A DNA stretch of 64,000 nucleotides from an uncultured Ruminococcus sp. (GCA_902787825.1 CADAHS010000006.1:1-64000); one strand, 5' to 3'. Counted from the stretch's first letter, positions 1 through 10,539 are shown. The notes: generated by a model from the letters alone, not told the origin. Translations and numbers: made by a program.

Positions 1-2426
1 TACTTATTTATCATCACGCAAGTTTCGTATCTCTGAGCGCCGTTTAATCTCTTGACATTTTTCTTTGGCAATGCCTTCTTTATGCTGTTTTCTATCGCTT
101 TCGGAACAGCTACCGTTCCGCCCACAATGTAGACGTTCTTAACGCTGCCCTTTACCTTGTTGAGGTAAGCGAGAATGTTGCTGTCAAGTGTCTTTTTGCT
201 TGGATCAACGTACAGTATCGGTGCACCCTTAAGAGCTGCGACAGGTGAAATAGAAAGTGCGTCTGCGAATGCTTTGTTTGTTGTGAAGAACACGTCGGTC
301 GGAGCTTTTTTAGTTTTCTTCTGGAGCTCTTCAGCGACTCTCTTCGATGTCTCAAAGCAGTTACTGCCGTTGATGATTTGAGTGCTGTACTTATTCTTCA
401 AAGAGTTTATTGTTCCGCTCTTCAAAGCGTTGTTCGTGTTTACGATGATAACTTTCTTTGCCTTCAAGCGAGCAAGCTCTGCTTCTGTCTGCTTGGTAAC
501 AATGTTCGGGTTCGCAAGCAGCAGAGGTGCGTTGTACGCCTTTGCGAGCGGCACTGCGATGAGTGCGTCCTGGAAGGTCATTGCGTCTGCAATGATTACC
601 GTGTCAGACGTTGTCTTGTGGCTTGCCTTGGAGAGCAGTGCTGCCGTGTCGTAGCGGTTTGCACCTGCGAAACGGGTCTGATTAGGCAATTTAATCTCAA
701 CAAACTTGAAACTGTTGTCCTTAGCATATTTCTGTGCGGCTGTGCCTTTATAACCATTAATCGTAAAGCCGTCGACTTTTCCGAATTGAAATGAATCGTT
801 ATAATAATAATGCCCAAAAGCCTCTTTGCCAATGCTTGTAACGCTGTCAGGGATAGTTACGCTTGTAAGGCTGAAGCAGTTATAAAACGCCTGTTCGCCA
901 ATGCTTTTAACGCTATCAGGGATATAAACGCTTGTAAGGCTTTTGCAGTCATCAAACGTGCGATCTCCAATGCTTGTAACTCCGTTTTGTATAGTTACGC
1001 TTTTAAGGCTTGTGCAGTAAGTAAACGCCTCATTACCGATACTTGTATCGCTGCCCGCAATAGTTACGCTCGGAAGGCTTTTGCAGCTCCTGAACGCATA
1101 ATTGCCAATGCTCTTTACGCTGCTCGGGATAGTTACACTTGTAAGTTCCATGCAGGCTTCAAATGCCTCTTCACCAATGCTATTAACACCTTTTTGCATA
1201 GTTACGCTTATAAGGCTTGCGCATCTATAAAACGCAGATTTGCCAATGCTTTTAACGCTGCCCGGGATAGTTACGCTTTTAAGGTTTAAGCAGTTGGAAA
1301 ATGCCTCGTCGCCAATGCTTGTAACACCGCCTGGGATAGTTACTTTTGTAAGGCTTCCACATTGGGCGAACGCTTTTTTGCCAATGCTTGTAACTCCTTT
1401 TTGTATAGTTACGCTTTTAAGGTTTGTACAGCGCCAAAACGCCTCAGTGCCAATGGTTTTAACGCTGCTTGGGATAGTTACACTTGTAAGGCTTGTGCAG
1501 TTTTCAAACGTATAATCGCCAATGCTTTTAATGCTGCTCGGGATAGTTACTTTTGTAAGGTTTTCGCAGTTATTAAACGCACTCCAACCAATGCTTGTAA
1601 CGCTGTTTGGGATAGTTACGCCTGTTAGGTTTTTGCAGCCCGAAAAAGCACCACTGCCAACGCTTTTAACGCTGCTGGGGATCGTAACATTGCCTTTTGT
1701 TGCACTTGCGTCGATAAGTATCCCGTTCACAACTACCAGTGGATTTTTCTTTCGCTGGATCTCAAGCCATTTTGTTCCCCAAAACGCCCAAGCACTGATG
1801 CTTGTAACGCTTTTAGGGATAGTTACGCTTTTAAGGTTTGTGCACTCGGCAAACGCATTAATTCCAATGTTTGTAACACTGCTTGGGATATTTACTTTTG
1901 TAAGGCTTTTGCATTTATAAAACACATAATCGCCAATGCTTTTAATGCTGCTCGGGAACGTTATGCTTGAAAGGCTTACACAGTGTTTAAACGCATTACT
2001 GCCAATATTTGTAACACCTTTTGGTATATTTACTTTTGCAAGGCTTGAGCAGTCATAAAACGCAAATTCGCCAATGCTTGTAACGGTGTTTGGGATAGTT
2101 ACGCTTGTAATGCTATAGCATTCATGAAACGCAAATTCGCCAATGCTTGTAACGCCTGACTTTATTACAACAGATTTAATACCTTTCCCAGCGAAAGGAC
2201 GGCTAAAGAAACCATAATCCTCCATATCTCCTGTTCCTCTGATCGTCAGCACGCCGTTTTCAACTGACCAATAGACATCCTCACCGCACATACCCGAGGT
2301 TGCGGTGCTCGCTGCACTTGCGGTTATACTTGCACTCTCGCTGAATACGCCCTCAGGCAGTGCCGCAGCCGAGCCGAACGCCAAAGCAAGCGACAATGTA
2401 ATGCTCAACAATCTTTTCCTTATCAT
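1..2426 (-). CDS. Secreted BspA-type leucine-rich-repeat protein with CWB2 cell-wall-binding repeats (C-terminus cut by window edge)
   Basis: An uninterrupted frame runs from ATG at 2424-2426 off the left edge, giving at least 808 residues. The start has an AAAGGAG ribosome site 8 nt upstream and opens with a signal peptide (MIRKRLLS, then a hydrophobic stretch). About 19 BspA-type LRR units follow at roughly residues 85-540, each like SVTIPSSVKSIGDYAF plus a Cys-containing tail. From about residue 580 come CWB2 repeats (RFAGANRYDTA, NVYIVGGTVAVP), known in clostridia as non-covalent wall anchors. It is probably a surface adhesin or wall-associated protein. Long plus-strand frames over it are antisense shadows of the repeat. 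A shorter paralog sits at 10584-11990. Confidence 0.9.
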   Translation of the reverse strand, partial: MIRKRLLSITLSLALAFGSAAALPEGVFSESASITASAASTATSGMCGEDVYWSVENGVLTIRGTGDMEDYGFFSRPFAGKGIKSVVIKSGVTSIGEFAFHECYSITSVTIPNTVTSIGEFAFYDCSSLAKVNIPKGVTNIGSNAFKHCVSLSSITFPSSIKSIGDYVFYKCKSLTKVNIPSSVTNIGINAFAECTNLKSVTIPKSVTSISAWAFWGTKWLEIQRKKNPLVVVNGILIDASATKGNVTIPSSVKSVGSGAFSGCKNLTGVTIPNSVTSIGWSAFNNCENLTKVTIPSSIKSIGDYTFENCTSLTSVTIPSSVKTIGTEAFWRCTNLKSVTIQKGVTSIGKKAFAQCGSLTKVTIPGGVTSIGDEAFSNCLNLKSVTIPGSVKSIGKSAFYRCASLISVTMQKGVNSIGEEAFEACMELTSVTIPSSVKSIGNYAFRSCKSLPSVTIAGSDTSIGNEAFTYCTSLKSVTIQNGVTSIGDRTFDDCKSLTSVYIPDSVKSIGEQAFYNCFSLTSVTIPDSVTSIGKEAFGHYYYNDSFQFGKVDGFTINGYKGTAAQKYAKDNSFKFVEIKLPNQTRFAGANRYDTAALLSKASHKTTSDTVIIADAMTFQDALIAVPLAKAYNAPLLLANPNIVTKQTEAELARLKAKKVIIVNTNNALKSGTINSLKNKYSTQIINGSNCFETSKRVAEELQKKTKKAPTDVFFTTNKAFADALSISPVAALKGAPILYVDPSKKTLDSNILAYLNKVKGSVKNVYIVGGTVAVPKAIENSIKKALPKKNVKRLNGAQRYETCVMINK

Positions 2427-2478
2427 ACTCACAACTCCTTTGATTAAATGTATTACCATTTTTTGTTGTTCCAACTTA

Positions 2479-2484
2479 ACTATA
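2479..2484 (-). promoter_or_regulatory. Probable -10 element of the LRR/CWB2 gene
   Basis: On the minus strand TATAGT is preceded by TGTGG, matching the extended -10 motif seen at several other promoters in this window. The -35 is weak and AT-rich. It lies 53 bp upstream of the start codon. Confidence 0.5.
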
Positions 2485-2561
2485 CCACAATTCGTTGAAA
2501 AATTAAAGTGCATTTCTAAAAATTGTATACCTGCACAAATTTCCCGTTCATATTTTGGCAT

Positions 2562-2596
2562 AAAAAAGCTTCCCCCATCTTCTGACGGGGGAAAGC
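2562..2596 (-). terminator. Rho-independent terminator of valS
   Basis: Read on the minus strand, GCTTTCCCCC pairs with GGGGGAAGC around a 10-nt loop and is followed by a run of six T. It begins 8 bp after the valS stop codon. Confidence 0.85.
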
Positions 2597-2603
2597 CTGT
2601 TGA

Positions 2604-5228
2604 TTATCTGTTGTTCAAAGCAGCGATAGATTCGTTTATCTTCGCCATTTTCTCTTCTGCCTTTGCAAGCTTAGCCTTTTCAGCCTCTATCAGCTGAGCC
2701 GGAGCCTTTGCGATAAAGCCCTGATTGCTGAGCTTCTTGCTGAGAAAGTCGATGTCCTTTTGCACCTTTTGCTTGTCCTTGTTCAGTCGAGCCGTTTCCT
2801 TTTCAACATCAATGATGTCCGAAAGCGGAATAAAGAATCTCGCACAGTCCGTTACCACCGTAACGCAGTCCTTCTCATCGACCTTGTCCGAAATATGCAC
2901 CTCGCTTGCGTAACCAAGCCTTTCAAAGAACATCTCGCCCTTTGCAAATATATCTGCCTGCTGAGTCTCAATGAACAGCTTAGCCTTCTTTGACGGCGGA
3001 ACGTTCATCTCACCACGGCAGTTTCTTATAGCCTTGATACCAGCTATTATTTTTTCAAATGCCGACTCGTCACTTTCAAAAGTAAGCTTCTCATCATAAG
3101 CAGGGAAGTCCTGTACCATTATAGCCGAACCGTCGTTTACAAGCGCCTGCCATATCTCCTCTGTGATAAACGGCATGAACGGGTGCAGCAGTTTCAGCAT
3201 ACCCTTCATCACCCATACAAGCACCGTCTGAGCAGTCTTTTCGGTCTCACCGCCGGCAGCGATACGAGGCTTTGTCAGCTCGATGTACCAGTCGCAGTAA
3301 ACGTCCCAGATAAAGTCGTAAAGCTTCTGTACCGCAACGCCGAGCTCGAACTTGCCGAGGTTTTCGTTTATCTCCTTTGCAAGCGTGTTGAACTTGGAAA
3401 CGATCCACTTGTCCTCTACGTTCAGCTCTTTAGGAAGCTCGCTTGCCTTAAAGTCATCGGGCAGGTTCATCATAATGAATCTTGCAGCGTTCCAGATCTT
3501 GTTTGCAAAGTTTCTTGAAGCCTTTACCTTGTCCTCAATGAAACGCATATCGTTTCCGGGGGAGTTGCCTGTTGCCAGCATGAATCTCAGTGCATCTGCA
3601 CCGTACTGATCTATGATCTCCAGCGGATCAATGCCGTTCCCGAGAGATTTTGACATCTTTCTGCCCTGCGCATCTCTTACCAGACCATGTATAAGCACAG
3701 TGCTGAACGGCTTTTGATGCATATGCTCCATTCCCGCAACGATCATTCTTGATACCCAGAACGTGATTATGTCATATCCCGTAACGAGCGTGTCCGTCGG
3801 ATAGTAGTATTTCAGCTCCTCTGTCTGATCGGGCCAGCCCAGTGTCGAGAACGGCCACAATGCCGACGAGAACCATGTGTCCAGCGTATCAGGATCCTGC
3901 CTCATCGGCTTTCCGCACTTGGGGCAAACTGCACTGTCCTCTTTTGTTACGACCATCTCACTGCAGTCGTCACAGTAAAATGCAGGTATCTGATGTCCCC
4001 ACCAAAGCTGACGGGAAACGCACCAGTCACGAATGTCCTCCATCCAGTGGAAATAGTTCTTGTCAAATCTCGGTGGGATAAACTTTGTCTCACCGCTTCT
4101 TACAGCCTCTATCGCAGGCTTTGCAAGCTCCTTCATCTTAACGAACCATTGAAGCGATACCCTCGGTTCAACCGTTGTTCCGCAGCGGTAGCAGGTGCCG
4201 ACGTTGTGCTCGTGTTCCTCTGTCTTGACAAGAAATCCGCCCTTTTCAAGATCCTCTACGATCTTCTTTCTTGCGTCGTATCTGTCCATTCCGGCATAAG
4301 CAGGGTAGTCGTCCACTATCTTGGCGTCCTCGGTGAGTACATTTATGATCGGCAGATTGTGTCTTGCACCGACCTCAAAGTCATTCGGGTCGTGCGCAGG
4401 GGTGATCTTTACAACACCCGTTCCGAATTCCATATCAACATAGCTGTCCGCAACAACAGGTATCTCTCTGTTCACCAGCGGCAAAAGCACCGTCTTTCCG
4501 ACGATGTCCTTGTACCTCTCGTCCTTGGGGTTGACAGCGATAGCCGTATCACCCAGCAAAGTCTCAGGTCTTGTCGTTGCAAGCTCCACATATCCGCTGC
4601 CATCGGTCAAAGGATATCTCAGATGCCAGAAATGACCTGCCTGATCCTCGTATTCAACCTCAGCATTTGAGATAGATGTCTTGCAGTGCGGACACCAGTT
4701 TATTATCCTCTCACCACGGTAGATGTATCCTTTTTCATAGTACTTGACAAATACTTCTTTGACAGCTCTTGTGCAGCCCTCGTCCATCGTGAAGCGTTCC
4801 CTTGACCAGTCGCAGGAAGAGCCTATCTTCTTGAGCTGTGAAACTATTCGTCCGCCGTATTGCTTTTTCCATTCCCAGGCACGCTCAAGAAAGCCATCTC
4901 TGCCGATGTCGTCTTTGGAAACACCTTCTTTGCGCATCTGCTCAACGATCTTTGCCTCGGTTGCGATCGAAGCATGATCTGTTCCGGGTACCCATAATGT
5001 GCTGTATCCGCTCATTCTCTTCCAACGTATGAGAATATCCTGCAATGTGTTGTCCAGAGCATGACCCATGTGCAGCTGTCCCGTGATGTTCGGCGGCGGC
5101 ATCACTATGCAGTAAGGCTCCTTTTTAGGATCAGGCTCAGCTTTGAAATAATCTCCGTCAAGCCAGAACTTGTATATCTTGTCCTCAACCTGTGAAGGCT
5201 CGTATACCTTGTTAAGCTCTTTTTTCAT
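2604..5228 (-). CDS. valS: Valyl-tRNA synthetase
   Basis: This class I aminoacyl-tRNA synthetase charges tRNA-Val in the cytoplasm. The HIGH signature appears as NITGQLHMGHA near residue 50 and the second signature as GRKMSKSLGN near residue 526. Cys-rich zinc-type motifs and a C-terminal coiled coil (about residues 800-870, rich in Lys/Glu heptads) are also present. At about 874 residues it has the usual bacterial length. I place the start at ATG 5228, 9 nt after AAAGGA. A GTG two codons upstream (5234) is in frame but lies only 3 nt from that ribosome site. It is transcribed divergently from hrcA. No T-box leader is visible upstream. Confidence 0.97.
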   Translation of the reverse strand: MKKELNKVYEPSQVEDKIYKFWLDGDYFKAEPDPKKEPYCIVMPPPNITGQLHMGHALDNTLQDILIRWKRMSGYSTLWVPGTDHASIATEAKIVEQMRKEGVSKDDIGRDGFLERAWEWKKQYGGRIVSQLKKIGSSCDWSRERFTMDEGCTRAVKEVFVKYYEKGYIYRGERIINWCPHCKTSISNAEVEYEDQAGHFWHLRYPLTDGSGYVELATTRPETLLGDTAIAVNPKDERYKDIVGKTVLLPLVNREIPVVADSYVDMEFGTGVVKITPAHDPNDFEVGARHNLPIINVLTEDAKIVDDYPAYAGMDRYDARKKIVEDLEKGGFLVKTEEHEHNVGTCYRCGTTVEPRVSLQWFVKMKELAKPAIEAVRSGETKFIPPRFDKNYFHWMEDIRDWCVSRQLWWGHQIPAFYCDDCSEMVVTKEDSAVCPKCGKPMRQDPDTLDTWFSSALWPFSTLGWPDQTEELKYYYPTDTLVTGYDIITFWVSRMIVAGMEHMHQKPFSTVLIHGLVRDAQGRKMSKSLGNGIDPLEIIDQYGADALRFMLATGNSPGNDMRFIEDKVKASRNFANKIWNAARFIMMNLPDDFKASELPKELNVEDKWIVSKFNTLAKEINENLGKFELGVAVQKLYDFIWDVYCDWYIELTKPRIAAGGETEKTAQTVLVWVMKGMLKLLHPFMPFITEEIWQALVNDGSAIMVQDFPAYDEKLTFESDESAFEKIIAGIKAIRNCRGEMNVPPSKKAKLFIETQQADIFAKGEMFFERLGYASEVHISDKVDEKDCVTVVTDCARFFIPLSDIIDVEKETARLNKDKQKVQKDIDFLSKKLSNQGFIAKAPAQLIEAEKAKLAKAEEKMAKINESIAALNNR

Positions 5229-5296
5229 CTTCACTTGTCCTTTCCTGATTACTTAATAATATAAACATTATATATTATTACACTTTTACACACCGA

Positions 5297-5302
5297 TGTC
5301 AA
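5297..5302 (-). promoter_or_regulatory. Candidate -35 of the valS promoter
   Basis: TTGACA on the minus strand is followed after 17 nt by AATAAT inside an AT-rich stretch. It is the best promoter candidate in the 190 bp between valS and the hrcA promoter. Nothing else was recognised in that interval. Confidence 0.4.
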
Positions 5303-5419
5303 GTGCAAGATTGTTAAAAAAACAACGTCAGAAGGCATATTTCAGTCCGACTTGTGCAAAATGAACATAATGGGCAGCAGGCAATTTTAAAATTTGTCAA
5401 AAAAATGTGCCGCACCCCC

Positions 5420-5448
5420 TTGACAAATCGGGAAAAAAGGTTTAAAAT
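5420..5448 (+). promoter_or_regulatory. Sigma-A promoter of the hrcA-grpE-dnaK-dnaJ operon
   Basis: TTGACA (5420-5425), a 17-bp spacer, then TAAAAT (5443-5448). The CIRCE operator begins 4 bp downstream, at the expected transcription start, so bound repressor would block initiation. Confidence 0.9.
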
Positions 5449-5452
5449 GTAC

Positions 5453-5479
5453 TTAGCACTCAAAGAGTAAGAGTGCTAA
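5453..5479 (+). promoter_or_regulatory. CIRCE operator (HrcA binding site)
   Basis: TTAGCACTC and GAGTGCTAA form a perfect 9-bp inverted repeat separated by 9 bp, which is the canonical CIRCE element. It lies directly downstream of the -10 box and 44 bp before hrcA. By established knowledge HrcA binds it and releases it on heat shock, when GroE folding capacity is titrated. Confidence 0.98.
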
Positions 5480-5523
5480 CACTTAAAACTAACGATTGCT
5501 AACTCAGGGGCGCAGGTGAGATA

Positions 5524-6564
5524 ATGGACGACAGAAAGCTAAAAATACTCACAGCCGTTGTTGATGAGTATATACTTACCGGAGAGCCGGTCGGCTCAAA
5601 GGCAATTATGAAGCACGTCAATGCATCTTCCGCAACAATAAGAAACGAAATGGCGGAGCTTGAGAAGCAGGGCTATCTCGAACAGCCTCACACTTCAGCC
5701 GGACGTGTACCGACATATAATGGGTACAGACTTTATGTTGACAGACTTGTCCGTTCTGATCCTTTGAGCGCAGATGAGAAAAAAGAGCTTGATGAGATGC
5801 TTGACAGCGACTTTGTTTCGGAGGATGACCTTGTGGAAAGTGCATCACTTGCGTTGTCAAAGCTTACCAAGTGTGCGACCGTAGTTGCTGATTCTACCCC
5901 GAAGTTTTCCATGATCTCAAAAGTCGAGGTCATACCGACAGGCAAGCGTATGTACGTTATCCTTATGGTAACCTCCAGCGGTACTATAAAGAATAAGGCG
6001 TTCAGACTTGAATTTGACCTTGATAATGAACAGCTTGAATTTTTCAATAATTTCGTCAGAGAAAATCTTGACGGACTTCCGCTGAGCGAGCTATCCGATG
6101 AATATGTCGATAAAATGGTCGCTGCAATGGGAGCTTATATGATGACACTTTCGCCTATTTTCAGCGAGGTCATCAAAATGACCAAGGAGATACGTTCTCA
6201 GGACGTTAAGGTCAAAGGACATAAAAATCTGCTGACCTGTAAGGACTTCAACCAGAACGAGATCATTTCGTTCCTTGACGACGATACCCAGCAGATCTCT
6301 AAGTTCATCGACGATACGTTCTCTGATCTGCACGTTATGTTCTCTGATGAACGTGACGGCTTTGTGATCCATAATTCGTCAGTCATCACAGCGCCGTATA
6401 AGAAAAACGGAAAGAATGCAGGCTCGCTCGGACTTATCGGACCGATGCGGCTTGACTATAAAAAATTCATACCTTACCTTGAATACTTCACCGACAGGAT
6501 ATCTCAGATGCTTACCGAGCACAGCGAGAGTTCCGATGAGACAGATATAAAGGATAAGCAGTAG
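5524..6564 (+). CDS. hrcA: Heat-inducible transcription repressor HrcA
   Basis: HrcA represses class I heat-shock genes by binding CIRCE. The 346-residue product has the N-terminal winged-helix segment (EYILTGEPVGSKAI, then SSATIRNEMAELEKQGYL) and a C-terminal GAF-like dimerisation region. Its length is normal for the family. It is the first gene of the operon, directly behind its own CIRCE operator, so it should autoregulate. The start ATG follows an AGGTGAG ribosome site. grpE follows after 21 bp. Confidence 0.97.
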   Translation: MDDRKLKILTAVVDEYILTGEPVGSKAIMKHVNASSATIRNEMAELEKQGYLEQPHTSAGRVPTYNGYRLYVDRLVRSDPLSADEKKELDEMLDSDFVSEDDLVESASLALSKLTKCATVVADSTPKFSMISKVEVIPTGKRMYVILMVTSSGTIKNKAFRLEFDLDNEQLEFFNNFVRENLDGLPLSELSDEYVDKMVAAMGAYMMTLSPIFSEVIKMTKEIRSQDVKVKGHKNLLTCKDFNQNEIISFLDDDTQQISKFIDDTFSDLHVMFSDERDGFVIHNSSVITAPYKKNGKNAGSLGLIGPMRLDYKKFIPYLEYFTDRISQMLTEHSESSDETDIKDKQ

Positions 6565-6585
6565 AAGAAAGGAAGGCGACCTGAT

Positions 6586-7197
6586 TTGAGTAAGGATAAA
6601 AAGAATAAACAGGAGCTTGAAGAGCAGACACAAGCTCAGGAGCTCGAAACAGAAGAGGTGAGTGAGCAGCAAACCGAAGTTCAGACAGAAAATGAACAGC
6701 CCGGTGATGAGCAGACCGCTGAACAGACCGATGAGCAGCAAAAGCAGACCGAGCCCACCGAGGAGGAAAAGCTCAGAAAAGAGCTTGATGAAGCAAAGGA
6801 TAAGTACCTTAGATTAATGGCTGAATATGATAATTTCAGAAAGCGTTCGGCAAAGGAAAGACTTGAGCTTTCAGCAACCGTAAAAGGAAATACGATAGGC
6901 GAGATACTCCCCGTGTTTGATAACTTTGAAAGAGCGCTTGCAGCCGAGACTGAGGATACAAATTATAAAGCCGGCGTTGAAATGATATTCAAACAGTTCG
7001 GCGATATGCTTTCAAAGCTTGGCGTTGAGATCATCGACCCGATAGGGCAGACCTTTGACCCCAATATCGCTAATGCAGTCAACCAGATAGAGGACGAGAA
7101 CTACGGCGAGAATGAGGTCGCACAGGTATTCCAGAAAGGGTATAAGATCGGCGATAAAGTGATAAGATATGCTATGGTAGTCGTAGCAAATCCATAA
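6586..7197 (+). CDS. grpE: Nucleotide exchange factor GrpE
   Basis: GrpE releases ADP from DnaK. The 203-residue protein starts with TTG at 6586, with AAAGGAAGG 9-10 nt upstream. Residues 1-65 are a Gln/Glu-rich acidic tail typical of clostridial GrpE. The coiled-coil and beta-domain follow, with YDNFRKRSAKE near residue 82 and IGQTFDPNIANAV near residue 158. It lies between hrcA and dnaK in the standard order. Confidence 0.96.
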   Translation: MSKDKKNKQELEEQTQAQELETEEVSEQQTEVQTENEQPGDEQTAEQTDEQQKQTEPTEEEKLRKELDEAKDKYLRLMAEYDNFRKRSAKERLELSATVKGNTIGEILPVFDNFERALAAETEDTNYKAGVEMIFKQFGDMLSKLGVEIIDPIGQTFDPNIANAVNQIEDENYGENEVAQVFQKGYKIGDKVIRYAMVVVANP

Positions 7198-7242
7198 ATC
7201 AAGTTTTAAATTAAGTTTATATAAGGAAAGGAAGAATGACTT

Positions 7243-9114
7243 ATGGCAAAAATAATCGGTATCGACCTTGGTACAACTAACTCATGCGTAGCAGTTATGG
7301 AGGGCGGCGAAGCTGTCGTTATCCCTAACAGCGAAGGCGCAAGAACAACACCGTCAGTAGTCGGCGTTTCAAAAAATGGTGACAGGCTTGTCGGACAGGT
7401 CGCAAAAAGACAGGCAGTAACAAATTTCGACAACACAGTGATCTCTATCAAGAGACATATGGGAAGCGACTTCAAGGCTAAAATGGGCGGCAAGGAGTAT
7501 ACTCCTCAGGAGATCTCTGCGATGATCCTGCAAAAGCTCAAAGCTGATGCAGAAGCATACCTCGGAGAAAAGGTAACAGAGGCTGTTATCACTGTTCCTG
7601 CTTATTTCACCGACTCACAGAGACAGGCTACAAAGGACGCAGGACAGATCGCAGGTCTGAATGTAAGGAGGATCATCAACGAGCCTACCGCAGCAGCACT
7701 TTCTTATGGCATAGATAAGGAAGAGGATCAGAAGGTCATGGTTTACGACCTCGGCGGCGGTACATTCGATGTGTCTATCATTGAAATGGGCGACGGAGTA
7801 ACAGAGGTGCTTGCTACCGCAGGTAATAACAGACTCGGCGGCGATGACTTTGACCAGAGGATAATCGACTGGATGATAAAGGAGTTCAAGGCAGCTGAAG
7901 GCGTTGACCTCTCAAATGATAAAATGGCAATGCAAAGGCTTAAAGAAGCTGCTGAAAAGGCAAAGATCGAACTGTCTTCAACACCAAACTCTACGATCTC
8001 TCTGCCGTTCATCACAGCAGATGCAACAGGTCCTAAGCACCTCGAACTGACACTTACTCAGGCTAAGTTCAACGAAATGACCGCAGATCTTGTTGAAGCA
8101 ACAATGGGACCTGTTCGTCAGGCACTCTCAGATTCGGGACTTTCAGCAAACGATCTTCAGAAAGTTCTCATGGTCGGCGGTTCTTCAAGAATCCCTGCCG
8201 TTCAGGAAGCTGTTAAGAAGTTCCTCGGCAAAGAACCGTTCAAGGGTATCAACCCTGATGAGTGTGTTGCACTCGGCGCTGCATATCAGGGCGGCGTGCT
8301 CGGCGGAGATGTTAAGGAAGGACTCCTTCTGCTTGACGTAACACCGCTGTCACTCGGACTTGAAACAATGGGCGGCGTATGCACAAAGCTCATAGAAAGA
8401 AATACAACTATCCCTACCAAAAAGTCGCAGATCTTCTCAACTGCAGCAGATAACCAGACAGCTGTTGAGATCAATGTCCTTCAGGGTGAGCGTGAGTTCG
8501 CTAAGGATAATAAGCAGCTTGGTATGTTCAAGCTTGACGGCATCGCTCCGGCACCCCGTGGAGTTCCTCAGATCGAGGTAACATTTGATATCGACGCAAA
8601 CGGTATCGTTCACGTTTCTGCAAAGGACCTCGGCACCGGCAAGGAGCAGGATATCACGATCACATCTTCGACCAATATGTCCAAGGAGGATATCGACAAG
8701 GCTGTCAAGGAAGCAGAGGCTTTCGCTGCTGAGGACGCTAAGAAGAAGGAAGACGTCGATGCAAGAAACCAGGCAGATCAGATGTGCTTCCAGTGTGAAA
8801 AGGCACTTGGCGAGTTCGGCGATAAGGTAGATGCAGCCGATAAGAGCGACTGCGAAGCTAAGATCAACGCTTTGAAGGAAGCTCTCAAGGGCAGCGACAT
8901 TGAAGCTATCAAGGCTAAGAATAAGGATCTTGAGGAGTGCTTCCAGAAGATAGCTACCAAGGTATATCAGCAGGCAGGTGCACAGTCTCAGGGTGCAGCA
9001 GGCGCACAGGGATTTGACCCTAATAATATGGGCAATATGGGCGGTGCAGCTCAGGGAAATTCAAATAACGGCGGAGACGACGTTATAGACGCTGATTTCA
9101 AGGACGCTGAATAA
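7243..9114 (+). CDS. dnaK: Hsp70 chaperone DnaK
   Basis: ATP-dependent cytosolic chaperone of 623 residues. Visible motifs include the N-terminal phosphate loop [13 protein letters not shown], the second phosphate motif [11 protein letters not shown] near residue 168, and the substrate-binding domain from about residue 380. The helical lid is followed by a Gly/Asn/Gln-rich linker and an acidic tail ([12 protein letters not shown]). The length is that of a Gram-positive DnaK. An AAGGAAAGGAAG ribosome site precedes the ATG. Confidence 0.99.
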   Translation: MAKIIGIDLGTTNSCVAVMEGGEAVVIPNSEGARTTPSVVGVSKNGDRLVGQVAKRQAVTNFDNTVISIKRHMGSDFKAKMGGKEYTPQEISAMILQKLKADAEAYLGEKVTEAVITVPAYFTDSQRQATKDAGQIAGLNVRRIINEPTAAALSYGIDKEEDQKVMVYDLGGGTFDVSIIEMGDGVTEVLATAGNNRLGGDDFDQRIIDWMIKEFKAAEGVDLSNDKMAMQRLKEAAEKAKIELSSTPNSTISLPFITADATGPKHLELTLTQAKFNEMTADLVEATMGPVRQALSDSGLSANDLQKVLMVGGSSRIPAVQEAVKKFLGKEPFKGINPDECVALGAAYQGGVLGGDVKEGLLLLDVTPLSLGLETMGGVCTKLIERNTTIPTKKSQIFSTAADNQTAVEINVLQGEREFAKDNKQLGMFKLDGIAPAPRGVPQIEVTFDIDANGIVHVSAKDLGTGKEQDITITSSTNMSKEDIDKAVKEAEAFAAEDAKKKEDVDARNQADQMCFQCEKALGEFGDKVDAADKSDCEAKINALKEALKGSDIEAIKAKNKDLEECFQKIATKVYQQAGAQSQGAAGAQGFDPNNMGNMGGAAQGNSNNGGDDVIDADFKDAE

Positions 9115-9136
9115 TTGCTTGCATAAAAGATGCATC

Positions 9137-9165
9137 ACCTCTGTCCGCATTTTCCGGGCAGAGGT
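9137..9165 (+). other. Intergenic hairpin between dnaK and dnaJ
   Basis: ACCTCTGTCC pairs with GGGCAGAGGT (10 bp, one G-T pair) around a 9-nt loop. No T-run follows, so it is probably a processing or partial attenuation hairpin that sets the dnaK to dnaJ ratio, not a full terminator. Confidence 0.6.
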
Positions 9166-9223
9166 AGTGCTGTATTAAAGACAAAATCGTAAGGAGTGTG
9201 CTCCCGAACTGGAGTGATGACAT

Positions 9224-10372
9224 ATGGCAGATAAAAGAGATTACTATGAAGTACTTGGCGTGTCCAAGAGCGCTTCGGAAGATGAGATAAAAAAAGCATT
9301 TCGTAAAATGGCAAAACAGTATCACCCTGACCTTCACCCGGGCGATAAGCAGGCTGAGGAGAAGTTCAAAGAGGTGAACGAAGCCTACGAGATCCTATCC
9401 AACCCTGATAAAAAAGCGAAATACGACCAGTTCGGCTTCGCAGGTGTTGATCCAAACTACGGTGCAGGTACAGCCGGTGCAGGCGGTTTTGGCGGCTTTG
9501 CGGATATGGGCGATATATTTGATTCGATCTTCGGCGGCTTTGGTTTCGGCGGCGCATCAAGATCCTCCTCAAATCCGAATGCTCCAAGACGTGGTTCGGA
9601 TATCCGTGCAAGTATAAATATCGACTTTATGGAAGCCTGCAAAGGCAAGACCGTCAAGGTCAGGGTCAACAAGACCGTCCAGTGTGACGAGTGCCATGGA
9701 AGCGGTGCAGCTGCCGGCTCCGGCACAAAGACCTGTCCGGAGTGTAACGGTAAAGGTCAGAAGGTCATCTCGCAGCAGTCGCTTTTTGGAAGCGTAAGGC
9801 AGGTCGTTACCTGCGAAAGATGTAAAGGTAAGGGCAAAATTGTCGATACTCCTTGCCGTAAATGCGGCGGTCAGGGAATGGTCAAGAAGACATCTGAGGT
9901 CGAGGTCGATATCCCGGCAGGTATCGCCGACGGACAGATCGTCAGACTTGCAGGCGGCGGAAATGCAGGAGCCAACGGCGGTCCGGCAGGCGATCTTATG
10001 GTCAGTGTGAACGTCCGTCCCGACCCGATATTCGAGCGTGATGGATTTGATGTCTGGACAGAGATACCTATAACCTATACCCAGGCTGCGCTGGGTGATG
10101 AGATCACCATACCAACTGTTGACGGCAAGGTAACTTATACCGTGCCGGAAGGTACGCAGACAGGTACAGTTTTCCGCCTCAGAGGAAAGGGTATCCAGAA
10201 AATACGTTCAAATGCACATGGCGACCACTATGTAAGAGTTTCTATCGAAGTTCCGAGAAATCTTTCAAAGGAGCAGAAAAATATACTGAAGGACTTTGAA
10301 AAATCACTCAGTGAAAAGAACTACGCAAAAAGAAAAAGCTTCTTTGAAAAGCTCAAAAATAAGTTCTCGTAA
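9224..10372 (+). CDS. dnaJ: Hsp40 co-chaperone DnaJ
   Basis: DnaJ stimulates the DnaK ATPase and delivers substrates. The J domain spans residues 1-70 with the HPD motif in [10 protein letters not shown] Gly/Phe-rich linker at about 75-125 follows. Four zinc-binding motifs lie at about 153-218 ([32 protein letters not shown]), then the C-terminal substrate domain. At 382 residues it is a complete type I DnaJ. It is the last gene of the heat-shock operon and is followed by a strong terminator. Confidence 0.98.
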   Translation: MADKRDYYEVLGVSKSASEDEIKKAFRKMAKQYHPDLHPGDKQAEEKFKEVNEAYEILSNPDKKAKYDQFGFAGVDPNYGAGTAGAGGFGGFADMGDIFDSIFGGFGFGGASRSSSNPNAPRRGSDIRASINIDFMEACKGKTVKVRVNKTVQCDECHGSGAAAGSGTKTCPECNGKGQKVISQQSLFGSVRQVVTCERCKGKGKIVDTPCRKCGGQGMVKKTSEVEVDIPAGIADGQIVRLAGGGNAGANGGPAGDLMVSVNVRPDPIFERDGFDVWTEIPITYTQAALGDEITIPTVDGKVTYTVPEGTQTGTVFRLRGKGIQKIRSNAHGDHYVRVSIEVPRNLSKEQKNILKDFEKSLSEKNYAKRKSFFEKLKNKFS

Positions 10373-10384
10373 TATGGAATTTTG

Positions 10385-10417
10385 CCCGAAAGGTGATCGC
10401 CTTTCGGGTCTTGCTTT
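10385..10417 (+). terminator. Terminator after dnaJ
   Basis: CCCGAAAGG and CCTTTCGGG form a perfect 9-bp stem with a 6-nt loop, followed by a T-rich tail (TCTTGCTTTT). Confidence 0.85.
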
Positions 10418-10510
10418 TATTTGAAGCAAAAAGAGCAGTAAACTTTTCATTTTGTGTGCCAAAAACAGGGGGAGTGAAATTGTGCAGGGTGCTGAAAAAT
10501 GAACAAAATA

Positions 10511-10539
10511 TTGACTGCAATGTGCTAAAGTGGTATACT
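10511..10539 (+). promoter_or_regulatory. Sigma-A promoter of the CWB2 protein gene
   Basis: TTGACT (10511-10516), 17-bp spacer, TATACT (10534-10539) preceded by GTGG. Confidence 0.8.

Noticed and set aside
810..1920. Overlapping plus-strand frames of up to 159 residues with repeated SYAFKACA-type units
   Set aside because: They are antisense shadows of the tandem LRR repeats of the minus-strand surface protein; no ribosome sites or independent features.
5229..5420. T-box leader for valS
   Set aside because: No T-box sequence, specifier stem or antiterminator was visible, and the leader is too short.
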